In this document: positions 1-12,800 of the stretch, one piece after another
How positions within the stretch are numbered: the stretch's first letter is position 1
How the letters are laid out: the number at the start of each line of letters is the position of its first letter
DNA from: Owenia fusiformis
Lineage: Eukaryota; Annelida; Polychaeta; Sabellida; Oweniidae
Assembly (NCBI GenBank): GCA_903813345.2
Contig: CAIIXF020000004.1
Coordinates: 25,423,985-25,487,984, forward strand
DNA: 64,000 bases
Direction: 5' to 3'
Made by a program: the position numbers and the translations under genes
The notes under the pieces: generated by a model
What the model saw: only the letters and a program-made list of their open reading frames with translations
What the model was told of the DNA's origin: nothing
Database searches by the model: none

Positions 1-287
1 AAGTGCACTCTTTGTACAAAACTGGAAGATATAGACAATGTTGGGAAGGAGTGATTCTTGTTTGAAAAATAACATGTGACTCAATTGAGGAATGCAGAAA
101 ATTTCCCATCATGCACCCTGACCTTAACCTTATTTACTCGTGACAGGTTTGCTGGCACGTGTCATGTTGCATTCTGGGAGCCAATTCTCATTGTGGCGTA
201 ATCAGGCTCCAAAATCACCTCAACATTTGAAGAGTCAGAATTAACATGTGAATATCATTTCAAATTTTTAAGTTCTTATTCGTCATT

Positions 288-350
288 ATGGACACGAATT
301 CCACAATATCTGGACGTACTAGGATGAAGAAAATAGTTGAATACACTGAG
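288..350 (+). other. Possible upstream exon of the CEP63-like gene
   Basis: An open stretch ATG...GAG of 21 codons (MDTNSTISGRTRMKKIVEYT plus Glu) ends exactly at a GTGAGA donor (351). Splicing to the putative acceptor at 3685 would read AAA ACA AAA AAG GAA TGA, so it would act as 5'UTR with a short upstream ORF, unless it belongs to another isoform joining a phase-0 exon such as 6737. This is inference only; no promoter motif was identified. Confidence 0.25.
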
Positions 351-672
351 GTGAGAATTTATTACATGTGCAAAAGCATGTAATTTTCATAGCTATAGTA
401 ATTCTTTATGTTCCTCACTGTGCAAGGCCTTACTCGAGTCTCTAGGCCTAGCCAATTCTTGGCTAGAAGTAATTTCATCTGGAACACCGTGAACCATTTG
501 AAAAAAGCTGGCCGTCGTGTTATAAATTTATTAAATATTTTAAAAATCGTCAGATAAATAAATCATGAATTAAAATGGAACTAGCTGGGCTCCTTGATGA
601 GATATTGCATGATTTTGTCAGGATTTTGTCTGAAATTAAAATAAATGGCTCAAAGAAAAATGGCGATATTCA

Positions 673-3023
673 GGAATGTACTAAAAACCCTTCGACCTAC
701 GACCCTTCGACCCTACGACTTACTGGGTGTCAAGAATTTTTGGAATATATTTTAATATTGAAAAACCCTTCGACCTCGACCTCTGATTTCCCAGTCCAGT
801 TTACTAAATGATTACGTTTAGATCTAGTTCCAACTTGAGCTCCCTGTAGGATTTAATCTACCTACAGCTTGTTAACTGTTAAAAATAGCAAGAACATAAC
901 TTCGACATATGAGTGTTACCTGATGAATGGGACCCTCACACGCCTTCCAAATGGTAGTAAACGAACTTTAGTGTAACTACATCAGCTTATCTTTCCGTCT
1001 GATCAACAATAAGTACAGTTATACAAGAAATGTAAATGAAGTGAAAATATTCCCAAAAATTTTCCGAAAGGCATGTCATTCCGGAAGTTATGATACGTTA
1101 GGGTGTCACTACGGTAAATCATTGAAAAATATTGAAAAAAATCACAAAATTCAAGTTCTGGTATGAGGTTCCATATCCATCCGCCAAAAGGTATATAGTC
1201 CATTTAAAAACTTGTGGTTTTGTACTAAATAACGCCATAGTTGACTTCTAGGGTACCTAGTATGCCACTATTTTGTATCAAAATATAGAGGAGGAGTTCA
1301 ACTTTCATTTAAATTACGAAAATAGCGATGTAGGTCAAAATATAGTTCCGGCGTGAGCATGTTTACTACGCATTGCCTGTCATCTCAGAATTGAGGAAAT
1401 GGTAGCAAACGTGAGTTACAATAAATGGACGCTGATATCTCAAAAAGTAACCGGACTCCCTATAATTTGATGTAGATCAATCGAACCCCTATATGAACAG
1501 GTACATTTTGATATCTAACACTATGGGGGGGGGGGGTAAGCGTTTTATAGTTGATCACGAACACCATATGTGTAAAGTATTGTTCTGAATTTTCGAATTT
1601 GGTGTTGGATTACGGTACTCACACCTTCTGGGGTACATATCGCCATTTTCGAACAAATTAGCCCATACAATGACTATATTTCTGCAATTCCCTATACATA
1701 ACCTTCATCTCGACACTATATTTAACATAGGATTTGGGTCTCGATTTTTAAATATCACTACGCCAACATAGGGACTTATTTTTAGGTAAAATCTCTGCTT
1801 CACCGATGAAAATTAACGAATAAAGTAGTTCCTGTTTACGGGACCATATTCTTGAGATTTTTTTCTAAAAATGGCACATTTAAAAAGAACTTGGCCCCTG
1901 CTTTACATACATACCTCAAATGCCCACAGTATATACACTTAAACCTACTATACACACCATTGAAGTTGGCATAGCTTCGTTTTTAAAGTTTAAAAAAACA
2001 CCCGGAAGTGGTATTTACCGTAATAACACCTTATATTACTGAACATGGGTGAATTGGAATGTTTGTTCGATGGCATTATTACACCAAAAGTAGTGCGAAA
2101 ATGGCCTTTTCACGTGTTGGCATAAAGTTTTGATGACATTTAAAGACACAGGTCCTCCTTCCCGTACATTATCTCATGGAAATTGGCATACCAGCGCAAA
2201 GATCTTTGTTTTGTGGTGAAGAAAAGCTATCAAACATTGTCTTAAGAGCAGATTTATCTCCGTAATTCAACTTTTAGCATGGCGACATTGACCTTGAAAA
2301 AATATAATAGCCATTTGGGCGATAATAGGTGATTCAAAAGTAAAATTAATGCTTTTTCGTAGTTTTACTTTGACCAAGCCTAGAAAAAAATCGAAGTGGT
2401 AAACCTACCCCCAAATTTTTTGACAAGTGTTCTAGATGATATCAAAGTTTAAGAAAATTTGTATATCTAGAAATATTTTAAAAATTAGTGCCATTATGGT
2501 GGGTTTGGGTGCTTTTTGCTCTCTTTTTTTAGCCAATTTCTGTGGTTGCCATGGCAACTATTAGGTTTTGGTAACCATGTCAACTTGATTTTTCAAGGAC
2601 ATCCGCCTGATAGTAGTTGGGCCAAGTTTGATGGAAAATGGGCCTTGTTTGATATCCTGGCAGTGAGGTTGATTGTGGCAAGTAGTAAAACGCCAAACAA
2701 TGGTGGAGTCATACCTGATGCTTGGATGTTCGCATTTTATTTAGCTCTCGTAAAATGAACGAACAAACGTTCCATTTTCACGCATGTTCGGTAATATAAC
2801 GTATCATAACTTCCGGAAATGACATGCCTTTCGGAAAATTTTTGGGAATATTTTCACTTCGTTTACATTTCTTGTATAACTGTACTTATTGTTGATCGGA
2901 CAGAAAGAAAGATAGAAAATAGAAGGTCGAAGGGTTTTTATAAAAATATATTTCAAAAATTCTTGACACCCTGTAAGTCGTAGGTCGTAGGGTCGAAGGG
3001 TCGAAGGGTTTTTAGTACATTCC
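673..3023. mobile_element. MULE-like non-autonomous foldback element
   Basis: Long inverted arms (about 673-1095 and 2793-3023) carry the shared strings ACTAAAAACCCTTCGACC and ACAATAAGTACAGTTATAC in opposite orientation. The left arm has about 180 extra bases. The ends GGAATGTAC/GTACATTCC are flanked by an exact 9-bp direct repeat CGATATTCA (664-672 and 3024-3032). Long TIRs with a 9-bp duplication fit the Mutator superfamily. The interior has no transposase ORF; it includes a 12-base G run at 1525-1536. Confidence 0.75.
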
Positions 3024-3684
3024 CGATATTCAAGAACTGGACGAAATGTCGTTATTGTCTGACATTAGTAACTGCCTGTAAATTCTAACTTAGCGATCCA
3101 GAAGATGTGAACTAATACATTGATCACTTTATGTGTGTTTTGGAATTTTTAGTGAGGTAATAAGACCAAAACTCGCAATTCAAATTGTGATGTGGAAAAA
3201 TGGCGAACATTTGATTTCAAATTTTATGATTACGACATGAACCGTATACAGCAGTAGAAAACATGCAGGGATTTATCTTTGAATGAAGGCCACGATATAG
3301 TGGCCTTAGAAGAAGGTTAACAAGGCCTAGTCTATCTTTTGTATATTTTGGTTTGTTTGTTTTTTTGGTTTTATTTGATTTTTTTAGGTTATTGTTATTT
3401 ATTTCCATATTATTCAACACAATTATTTGCATAGATTGTGAGGGGCCCAGGCTATATAGCATTTTTGGCCCCATCGCAGCATCAATTTTAATGTTTCGGA
3501 ATCTGATTTTATGTCAAATAACTCCTGTTAGGCAAATTCTTTCCCTGCTCTGCAGAAATAACAACTTGGAAGGAGCCAATAAAGAAAGGTGGAATCCAGT
3601 TTTTAGAGTTGCGTTTGAATCAAAGAGTATAGATATTCTTTATTAATGATCTCTATATTGTTCTTTCTTTCAAAACACCTGCAG

Positions 3685-3816
3685 AAAACAAAAAAGGAAT
3701 GATGTAGCATTTATGACTGATGTACTGTTGCATTGAAGAATTCACACTTTAACTCCAATAATGGCTAGCTCAGAAAGGCTAACTGGAATGTGGCAGGACC
3801 TTAAAAGAGCCAAAAG
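3685..3816 (+). CDS. CEP63: CEP63-like exon 1 (5'UTR plus first 56 coding bases)
   Basis: A CTGCAG acceptor precedes 3685. The ATG at 3761 opens MASSERLTGMWQDLKRAK and ends in phase 2 at a GTAAAC donor (3817). An in-frame TGA lies at 3734. If 3685 is a real acceptor, an upstream non-coding exon exists. The coding part is well supported by phase with exon 2. Confidence 0.75.
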
Positions 3817-6800
3817 GTAAACTTTTCCAAAGTTGACTTGTATACATGTATTTACTTACCTCTAATCAAAAGACTGAGTTATAATAACGCAGATACGAGT
3901 AGGTAGTTACCAGTTTCGCCACCAGGTGGCTCGTCCGGGTCAGATAACATGGTGGGTATAGTAGAAAGTTCACTTTTTATATAACCCTTATGTATCTAAT
4001 AGTAATGCAAATTAAAATATGTCCAGTAAAAGAAAATGTTATCTGTCCAATACAAGAAAAGATATTTCACTTTTTCTGACTTTGTAACATGGGGTCTACA
4101 TGTATAAGGAATCAATCAAAAAAAATTAAATTTGCAAAGTTATAAACAATTTTCGAAACCTTTTTTCTACATGTACTTTTACATGTAGATTTCAAATATG
4201 ACATCACTTTGACTGAATTTTGAATATTTAATGACGTAAATCAAGATTGTTTCTATTTGCATCTAGTCTATTGTTAAGTTACATATAGAAATTATACACA
4301 AAATACACTTGATATTTTAATTTAGTGAACAGTGAGTTGAAATGAAACCTCCTAGAATCATTTTTCCCGCTAAACTGAATAGTCATAGTTTTGATAACAA
4401 ATGCTTTCATGTGAAACCCATTTAATTATTGAAATAAAATTGACTAATATGATAACATGTAACATCTTCAGGCCCGTAGCCAGGATTTGCCAAGGGGTGT
4501 TCACTTTTTGGAAAATTCCAGGGGGGTTCACTTGGGCAATTTTGGTCCAAAAATGGCCAAAATCACTTAAAAAGTGCTCAGAATGGTGAAAAACTGCATA
4601 ATTTTGAAAGAATTTTTGGCCAGGGCGGGTTTGGTCAAACCCATCGAACCCCCCTAGCTATGGGCCTGATCTTTTATGCTAAAATACATTTTCAATCGAA
4701 TCGATGATTTTGAACAAATTTTGATAAATAAATATAATTAACAGAGGTATCAAAATAAAAACAGTTTTCAAACCATATGAACCTTGCCTTTTGCCTTGCA
4801 CTATTACCTTAACAAAGTCTGATAGGGATATAGAGAAACCCTCTGTCTATCCGTCCTTTGTCTCTTTTGTTTCCCTGCTTAGATATAAATACAATAAACA
4901 GATATATCAAAATTAAAGTGAACCTAATCAATCTTGGTAATTTCAATACATTTATTACCTAAAGCTAGGGAACAGTATCTAAAATATTTCTTGAACTTAT
5001 TTAACATAACTTGCTCTGGAACAAGGAAACAATGAGAGAGAAATCATATACTGTATAAGTGGCAATTTTGCCATTCCCTTCAGTCACTCGTGAATATATC
5101 ATATACTCACGAGAGGCCATATGAGAGGCCAAGTGGTATTTAATCTGATTGGTTAATTTGCCAAATTTTACCATTTTCCTAATTTTAATTTTCCTTATGA
5201 CAAGAAACACGATATACGGAATCAACCATTATATAACCTCATATTATTCACTCATGGAGATGGGCGATAATCACTAATGGATAAAAATGATATCCCTCAA
5301 AAATTATAGAATATCCTCTATTCCTACTATCCGTTATTGCAACCATTGTAACTTACAATCTTGTCACAAGTCATTTTGTCAAAAAATAGAGAAAGTTTTT
5401 TTGGAAAAAACGAACCCCTGATCAATCTTATACATCTGTTTTACCGTCTCCTATTTACTTTCCAGGCTCCCCGCTTCTCCCAATCTGGTTGTAAGTTGTG
5501 AGACAGAACTTCAGGAATTGATGAAGCAAATAGATATTATGGTAGGTTTACTTGTTTATTTTGGTATGTTTACTGGTTTATTATGGTAGGTTTACTGGTC
5601 TATTATTGTAGGTTTACTGGTTTATGATGGTAGGTTTACTGGTTTATAATGGTAGGTTTACTTGTCTATTTATTATGGTAGGTGTACTGGTTTATTATGG
5701 TAGGTTTACTGGTCTATTATGGTAGGTTTACTGGTTTATTATGGTAGGTTTACTGGTTTATTATGGTAGGTGTCGTTGTTATGTCACCACCACCAAAAGT
5801 TGTGACATACTTTTTTGTGGACGGTGTTTATTGGTCAGCATTTGGAGTTTGGCATCTAATAAGGCCCCTCTCCCAACTTCTTAAAGTTTTAGAAATATTG
5901 AGGAATGATTAACGAATATAAGTACAAGAATGTATAAGAAAAAAATATGCTGTCACTCCATTTTGATGTTGCGAATAGGCCATTCTTGGCAAAAATTGCC
6001 ATACATGAAATTGCCAGGGATTTTTTACTTCATTTGTATACAAGAAAGATCATACAGTGATCTCCACAGGATGTTTTTTCAAGTTGGTGCAAAATTATCA
6101 TTTTCACAATTCAGACCAAAATTTTTCATGATCTTTCTCATTTTCAAGTGGGTGCAAATGGATATTCAGGTGGGTGCAAGCCTGTTTTTAAAATCTCAGG
6201 TGGGTGCTGCACCCACTTGCTTTAATGCTGGGGAGACCACTGTCATATATTTCAAGACATACTAAGATCTACACACAAAGATCATATATTTCTAGACAAA
6301 CACAGATCATATAATTTTAGGCACACAAAGGTCATATATTTCTCGACCTTCAAAGATCATATATTTCTATGATTTTAGGCACACAAAGGTCATATATTTC
6401 TCGACCTTCAAAGATCATATATTTCTATGATTTTAGCCACACAAAGGTCATATATTTCTCAACCTTCAAAGATCATATATTTCTATGATTTTAGCCACAC
6501 AAAGGTCATATATTTCTCAACCTTCAAAGATCATATATTTCTATGATTTGAGCCACACAAAGGTCATATATTTCTCGACCTTCAAAGATCATATATTTCT
6601 ATGATTTTAGGCACACAAAGGTCATATATTTCTCGACCTTCAAAGATCATATATTTCTATGATTTTAGCCACACAAAGGTCATATATTTCTCAACCTTCA
6701 AAGATGATATTTCTAGACACGCAAATATATTTGTAGGTGCATGAACGACGTATGGAATGGGAAAGAGATGTACAGCGACTGCAGGGTCGTCTTGAAGTAA

Positions 6801-9800
6801 AAGACAATGAGAACATGATACAGAAAACTACACTTGAGCAAAAACACAGAGAGGTATTTGGTAATACTATTAAATGCCTCAGCAGGCCCGTAGCCAGGGG
6901 GGGTTCGAGGGTTCTCCCCCTGGCCAAAAATTCTTTCAAAATCATGCATGTGGCACTTCTCAAGTGATTTTAGCCATATTTGGGCCAAAATTGTCAAATG
7001 TGAACCCCCCCTGGAAATTTTTGAAAACTGAACCCCCCCTTGGCAAATCCTGGCTATGGGCCTGCTCAGTAACATTGGATCTACGACAACAAAGACAGTA
7101 GCTTCCCAAAATCGAGAGAAATATGCAGCTATAAAATATAGGGATAAGCAGTACGATCAAAATTTTCTATATCGATTTTGTAAAGTTATGGCTGCCGTAG
7201 AGCAAATGTGATTGAGGTTTTATCAGGGAGATTATAAGCCACATAGTTTAAGATAACTTGTTCGTGAAAGTGTAATATTAAGACCCCCCGAGAATTACCT
7301 CCCCCTTCAATTGGCTTTTCCAATTCAAACTGTTTTAACCTTATACTCAATCGATGTACTTAATACAATGAAGGAGAGAACAAATTCCCAGAGAACGATA
7401 ATTTTACACATTAATATATTATTATGTCACCACCAAAAGTGGTGACATATTGTTATGGTCTCCGTTTTTTTGCGACGGCGGTTGGTGGTTGGCGGTTGGT
7501 GGTTGGCGGTTGGTGGTTGGTGGTTGGAGGTTGGCGTCAGGCGTCTGTAACAATTTCTTACAACTTCCTATAACTTAACAAATACTGTTTAGACTGACTT
7601 CAATTTTTTTCTAAATCATCTACATGTTCTCAGAAGTTCAAATCTGACTTTAGATTTGACATTTGACCTTCAATGACCTTCTCAAGGTCAAAAAGGTCTT
7701 TTTTCAACTTGCTTCACATTGACTAAATTTTTTTTCAAAATCATCTACATGTTCTCAGATCTGGCTTTAGATTTGACTTTAGATTTGACATTTGACCTTC
7801 AAATCTGACTTTAGATTTTTACATTTGACCTTCAATGACCTTCTCAAGGTCAAAAAAGGTCAAAAAGGTCTGTTTTCAACTTGCTTCAAATTGACTAAAT
7901 TTTTTTTCAAAGTCATCTACGTGTTCTCAGAAATTCAAATCTGACTTAAGATTTGACATTTGACCTTCTCAAGGTCAAAAAAGGTCAAAAAGGTCTGTTT
8001 TCAACTTGCTTCAAATTGACTAAAAAAAAATTTCAAAATCATCTACGTGTTCTCAGAAATTCAAATCTGACTTTAAATTTGACTTAAGATTTGACATTTG
8101 ACCTTCAATGACCTTCTCAAAGTCAAAAAAGGTCAAAAAGGTCTTTTTTCAACTTGCTTCAAATTGACTAAATTTTTTTTTCAAAATCATCTGCATGTTC
8201 TCAGAAATTCAAATCTGACTTAAGATTTGACATTTGACCTTCAACCTTCAATGACCTTCTCAAAGTCAAAAAAGGTCAAAAAGGTCTTTTTTCAACTTGC
8301 TTCAAATTGACTAAATTATTTTTCAAAATCATCTACATGTTCTCAGAAATTCAAATCTGGCTTTAGATTTGACTTTAGATTTGACATTTGACCTTCAAAT
8401 CTGACTTTAGATTTGACATTTGACCTTCAATGACCTTCTCAAGGTCAAAAAAGGTCAAAAAGGTCTGTTTTCAACTTGCTTCAAATTGACTAAATTTTTT
8501 TTTCAAAATCATCTACGTGTTCTCAGAAATTCAAATCTGACTTAAGATTTGACATTTGACCTTCTCAAGGTCAAAAAAGGTAAAAAAGGTCTGTTTTCAA
8601 CTTGCTTCAAATTGACTAAATTTTTTTTTCAAAATCATCTACGTGTTCTCAGAAATTCAAATCTGACTTAAGATTTGACATTTGACCTTCTCAAGGTCAA
8701 AAAAGGTAAAAAAGGTCTGTTTTCAACTTGCTTCAAATTGACTAAAAAAAATTTTCAAAATCATCTACGTGTTCTCAGAAATTCAAATCTGACTTTAGAT
8801 TTGACTTAAGATTTGACATTTGACCTTCAATGACCTTCTCAAAGTCAAAAAAGGTCAAAAAGGTCTTTTTTCAACTTGCTTCAAATTGACTAAATTTTTT
8901 TTTCAAAATCATCTGCATGTTCTCAGAAATTCAAATCTGACTTTAGATTTGACATTTGACCTTCAACCTTCAATGACCTTCTCAAAGTCAAAAAAGGTCA
9001 AAAAGGTCTTTTTTCAACTTGCTTCAAATTGACTAATTTTTTTTTTCAAAATCATCTACATGTTCTCAGAAATTCAAATCTGACTTTAGATTTGACATTT
9101 GACCTTCAATGACCTTCTCAATGTCAAAAAGGTATTTTTTCATCTTGCTTCAAATTGACTAAATTTTTTTTTCAAAATCATCTACATGTTCTCAGAAATT
9201 CAAATATGACTTTAGATTTGACATTTGACCTTTAATGACCTTCTCAAGGTCAAAAAAGGTCAAAAAGGTCTGTTTTCAACTTGCTTCAAATTGACCAATT
9301 TTTTTTTTCTAAATCATCTACATCTTTTCAGAAGTTCAAATTTGACTTTACAAGTTCTCAGAAGTTCAAATCTGACTTTAGATTTGACCTTTGACCTTCA
9401 ATGACCTTCTCAAGGTCAAAAGGTATTTTCCAACTTGCTTTAAATTGACCAAATTGTTTTAGGTGGTGACATTTTGTCATGTTAATGCCTTGCATCTTTT
9501 TTATTTTTTATTCAGAAATCAGCTGTTATTTTGTGAAGAAATGCATTTGAAATTTAACTTTTTGGTACGTTCAAATTGACATTTCTTATTTTCAAAGTAG
9601 GTTGTAATCCTTTGAGGCAGCCTTCTATTTAATGCTGCTAAACTTGAGCTTTTTCTGCAAATATATTCTTCAAAAATCAGAATTAAAAGTAATCTTTTCA
9701 ACTAGCTCTGGATTTTATGTTCTGCTCTCACCAAGGCAGCGCTAAGTAAAGTTGCCAGTAAAGCGAAAATAGCATTTATGATGTATGACCACCTTGAACA

Positions 9801-12800
9801 ATCCACACCATAACAAAGTCTCGACCCTGCGATACTATTATTTTCATAAATGAGGCCGAAGATTTTTCCAATTGGAAAAGCAGCGATTCCAGCTACAGTT
9901 AATACCAATCCATACTTCTGTGAAAAATCGCTCCTTCCAAAAAGTTCTAAAATGATTATAACCATAAGAACAGAAACAAGTCCAGTTGGTATGCTTGACA
10001 TAATAGAAAGACATGCCAATCCTATATAACTTTGATTGAAAAATACGAGTAATACTTGCACGGTCATTGATATGAATGATGCAAGCAGTAATAGTGACGA
10101 TGTTGGAATGAATGATAATTTCTGTTTGAAAATATCTGGCATCAGTCCACCAAAAAACCTTGCTAGTGTATTGGAAATTGGGATGATTATAATTAATGTT
10201 GATGATGCTTTCTCGAGATGTGCCGATTTTGCAATAGTTGTAATATTTGCAGTAAAAGTCAGCCCTATGCCTTTGATGATGATCACAGTCCAGAGTAAGA
10301 AGTGAAACTCCAAAGTTTTGACCATCTGAAAACAGGTTATATCTGTATCTGGCTTAATATCAATTTTGTCTGTTGGTGTGTTTTTATTGGAATCCAGATC
10401 ATTTTGAAGTATTGGAGTTTTCTCATTTGATGTGCTATTTTTAGCGTTGGTTAGGTCTTCATCTCCCTTTTCCAACTTATCTTTGTCATTATTCGTCTCG
10501 ATTGGTGTCAAACTCGTATCTTCATCATGGTTGGTTTCGATCAAATCTTGCATCTCAAGATGACCAGCAGAAGCAGGTTCCAGTGGCATTATTTTAAGGA
10601 ATCCTGCGCCAAGAACATTCGCTATTGCCGCACATATTGACAACAGTATAAAAAAATCTGCAATATTTTGATTCTGCTCGTCAGTTATATGTCCACTCAC
10701 AAAAAAGCCTTGATATATAGCTGCATATATAAGCGGACTCGAACCATAAACTGCGCTTGCAAATCCAACAATTTTACCCCGATGTTTTCCCTCGAAGTTT
10801 AAAGAAATTGTTCCCATGCATACCATATTTGTAAAACAACACCCACTAGAGGCCATAAAGTACATTAAACATATAATCCAGGTTCGCGAAGCGAAGAACG
10901 AAATAAACTTAGTCGTCATCCACATCAATGAAAAACACGAGCATGTGAGAACAGCAGCGGCAACGCATGTTGAACGAGGTCCAAATCTGTCTATGGCAAT
11001 TCCGGCAAAGTAAGAAGTTAGTTCCGATCCGACAATCCCACTGGCTGCAATATACTCCAATTCCGTTTGTGTATAGTTAAAAGTCTGTTTAAGAGCGACT
11101 GCGTATATATTAAATCCATTTATAATTCCGCAAAATACAAGTCCAAGTACACCCACACAGAGTGAAATGTATCTTTGTATTTCTATTCGATTATTTTCCA
11201 TTTCAAAATATGTATCCTCGTAAATAAGGTAACTTGAATACTGTGATGGTATTGTTGATTTAGAGCTTTCTAAAAAATATTATTTTGTTTTTTGCATTCA
11301 GTTTTGAATTGACATTCAAACAAGTGATTCAAGTCTAAGTGATTCTGTCAATACCCAAAATAACAGCTATAAGTAATCCTGTTTATATGTTCAAAAGGCC
11401 CATTCAAAGTATACATGAATTATGAGGTCAAATTCATTAGAGTATGAATTTTATACGAGGGGTGATCCAAAAGTCTTGGACACGCTGCTTTAATTTTGTT
11501 GGTTTTTGATAAATTACACAAAACCCTCCAAAAATAAATAATATCATTCTAACTACTTTGTGTATAAATTTCATGAAGAAATGATTTATTTTATGCAATC
11601 GGTATTTTTATTTCTATTCAGTTGTTGTTCACAGCTTTAGCATCCATATCTTTTAACATATTATCAAATTTAAAATAGACAATATCTTCCCCCTCACTAT
11701 CAGAGGCAGTCATCATTGAACAAATCATTCATCCTCCGACTCTGACATGCTGTCCTCACTTGTACCACAAGTGTACTTAATTCATTGTGGAGATCATGTT
11801 CATTAACATCATTAGGAACTTCTACAATAGCAGGTCCACTGCCATCAACAGTTAAGCCAACAGACTTTTCAACCTGATTTTCATTAACAACTACATTTTG
11901 AACATGGGAACTACAACTTATCTGAGGTTCCTCTTTACAACGAGGAAAACAAACCAGAAAATCCATATTCTCTTTCGTCTTGATCGGCAGCCATTTTTGT
12001 TTATATCAATATGTTAATTATGGAAACCATATATAGTCACAAGTTTCTTCGCGGAAAGCCTACTTAATTAATTTATGAATGAAAGTTTCTCAAAGAATTT
12101 GTAATCGTTTACTTTAACCAATAGAGTAGCGGTCTTTTAAAATGACACAATTACCTGCTTAATTAAAAGCCAATGAGAGAACGGCTCATTTGATGCTTAG
12201 ACCTTTAAACAAAATGATCAATAATAATGTGTAAAATAGGAAAATCAGAGGGAGGATGTTTGACATATGGAACCACAACTTGTTCTGAGCATAGTAATCC
12301 ATTCTCAAAATTCATTTCGTTCGTTGCGTACCTTCACTACTAAGGCACAGGAGGTACGGATGGCACTGGACGAAAGGCTCGGAGACTGATAGTAATCATC
12401 AGGTACTACAGCACCGCTGAAGTTGAATGCGAGAGAGATTTGTTTTGTCGACTAAAGTATATTAAAATGACTCGACACTTTCCTCAAATTTAACACCAGA
12501 CAAAAGTGGAAGTGCACATCTTTTTACACTCGAATTATAGGGTCTAACCCTCGCAAATTTGGGGTGGCGAGCGGTTAAATTATTCACTGAACCGTATTCA
12601 GAAGTGACACTTTCAGCTTTGAATGTTGCCGCTATATGACTTGCTTTGCTACTCTTGACCACAATCTTTCTTTGAATTTTGAATGCTAAACCATGGAGGG
12701 TTGAAAGGAAATGTTTATTACTCATTTTTCCCCCAAGGAGGGTTGAAAGGAAATGTTTTTTACTCATTTTTCCCCCAAGGAGGGTTGAAAGGAAATGTTT

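Noticed and set aside
2516-2758. 80-codon plus-strand ORF in the first foldback
   Set aside because: Inside the non-autonomous MULE-like element, no transposase motif, composition like the surrounding non-coding DNA.
11700-11966. 88-codon minus-strand ORF
   Set aside because: Lies inside a TA-flanked TIR element, has no recognised domain, and no splice partner was found; kept only as a note on that element.
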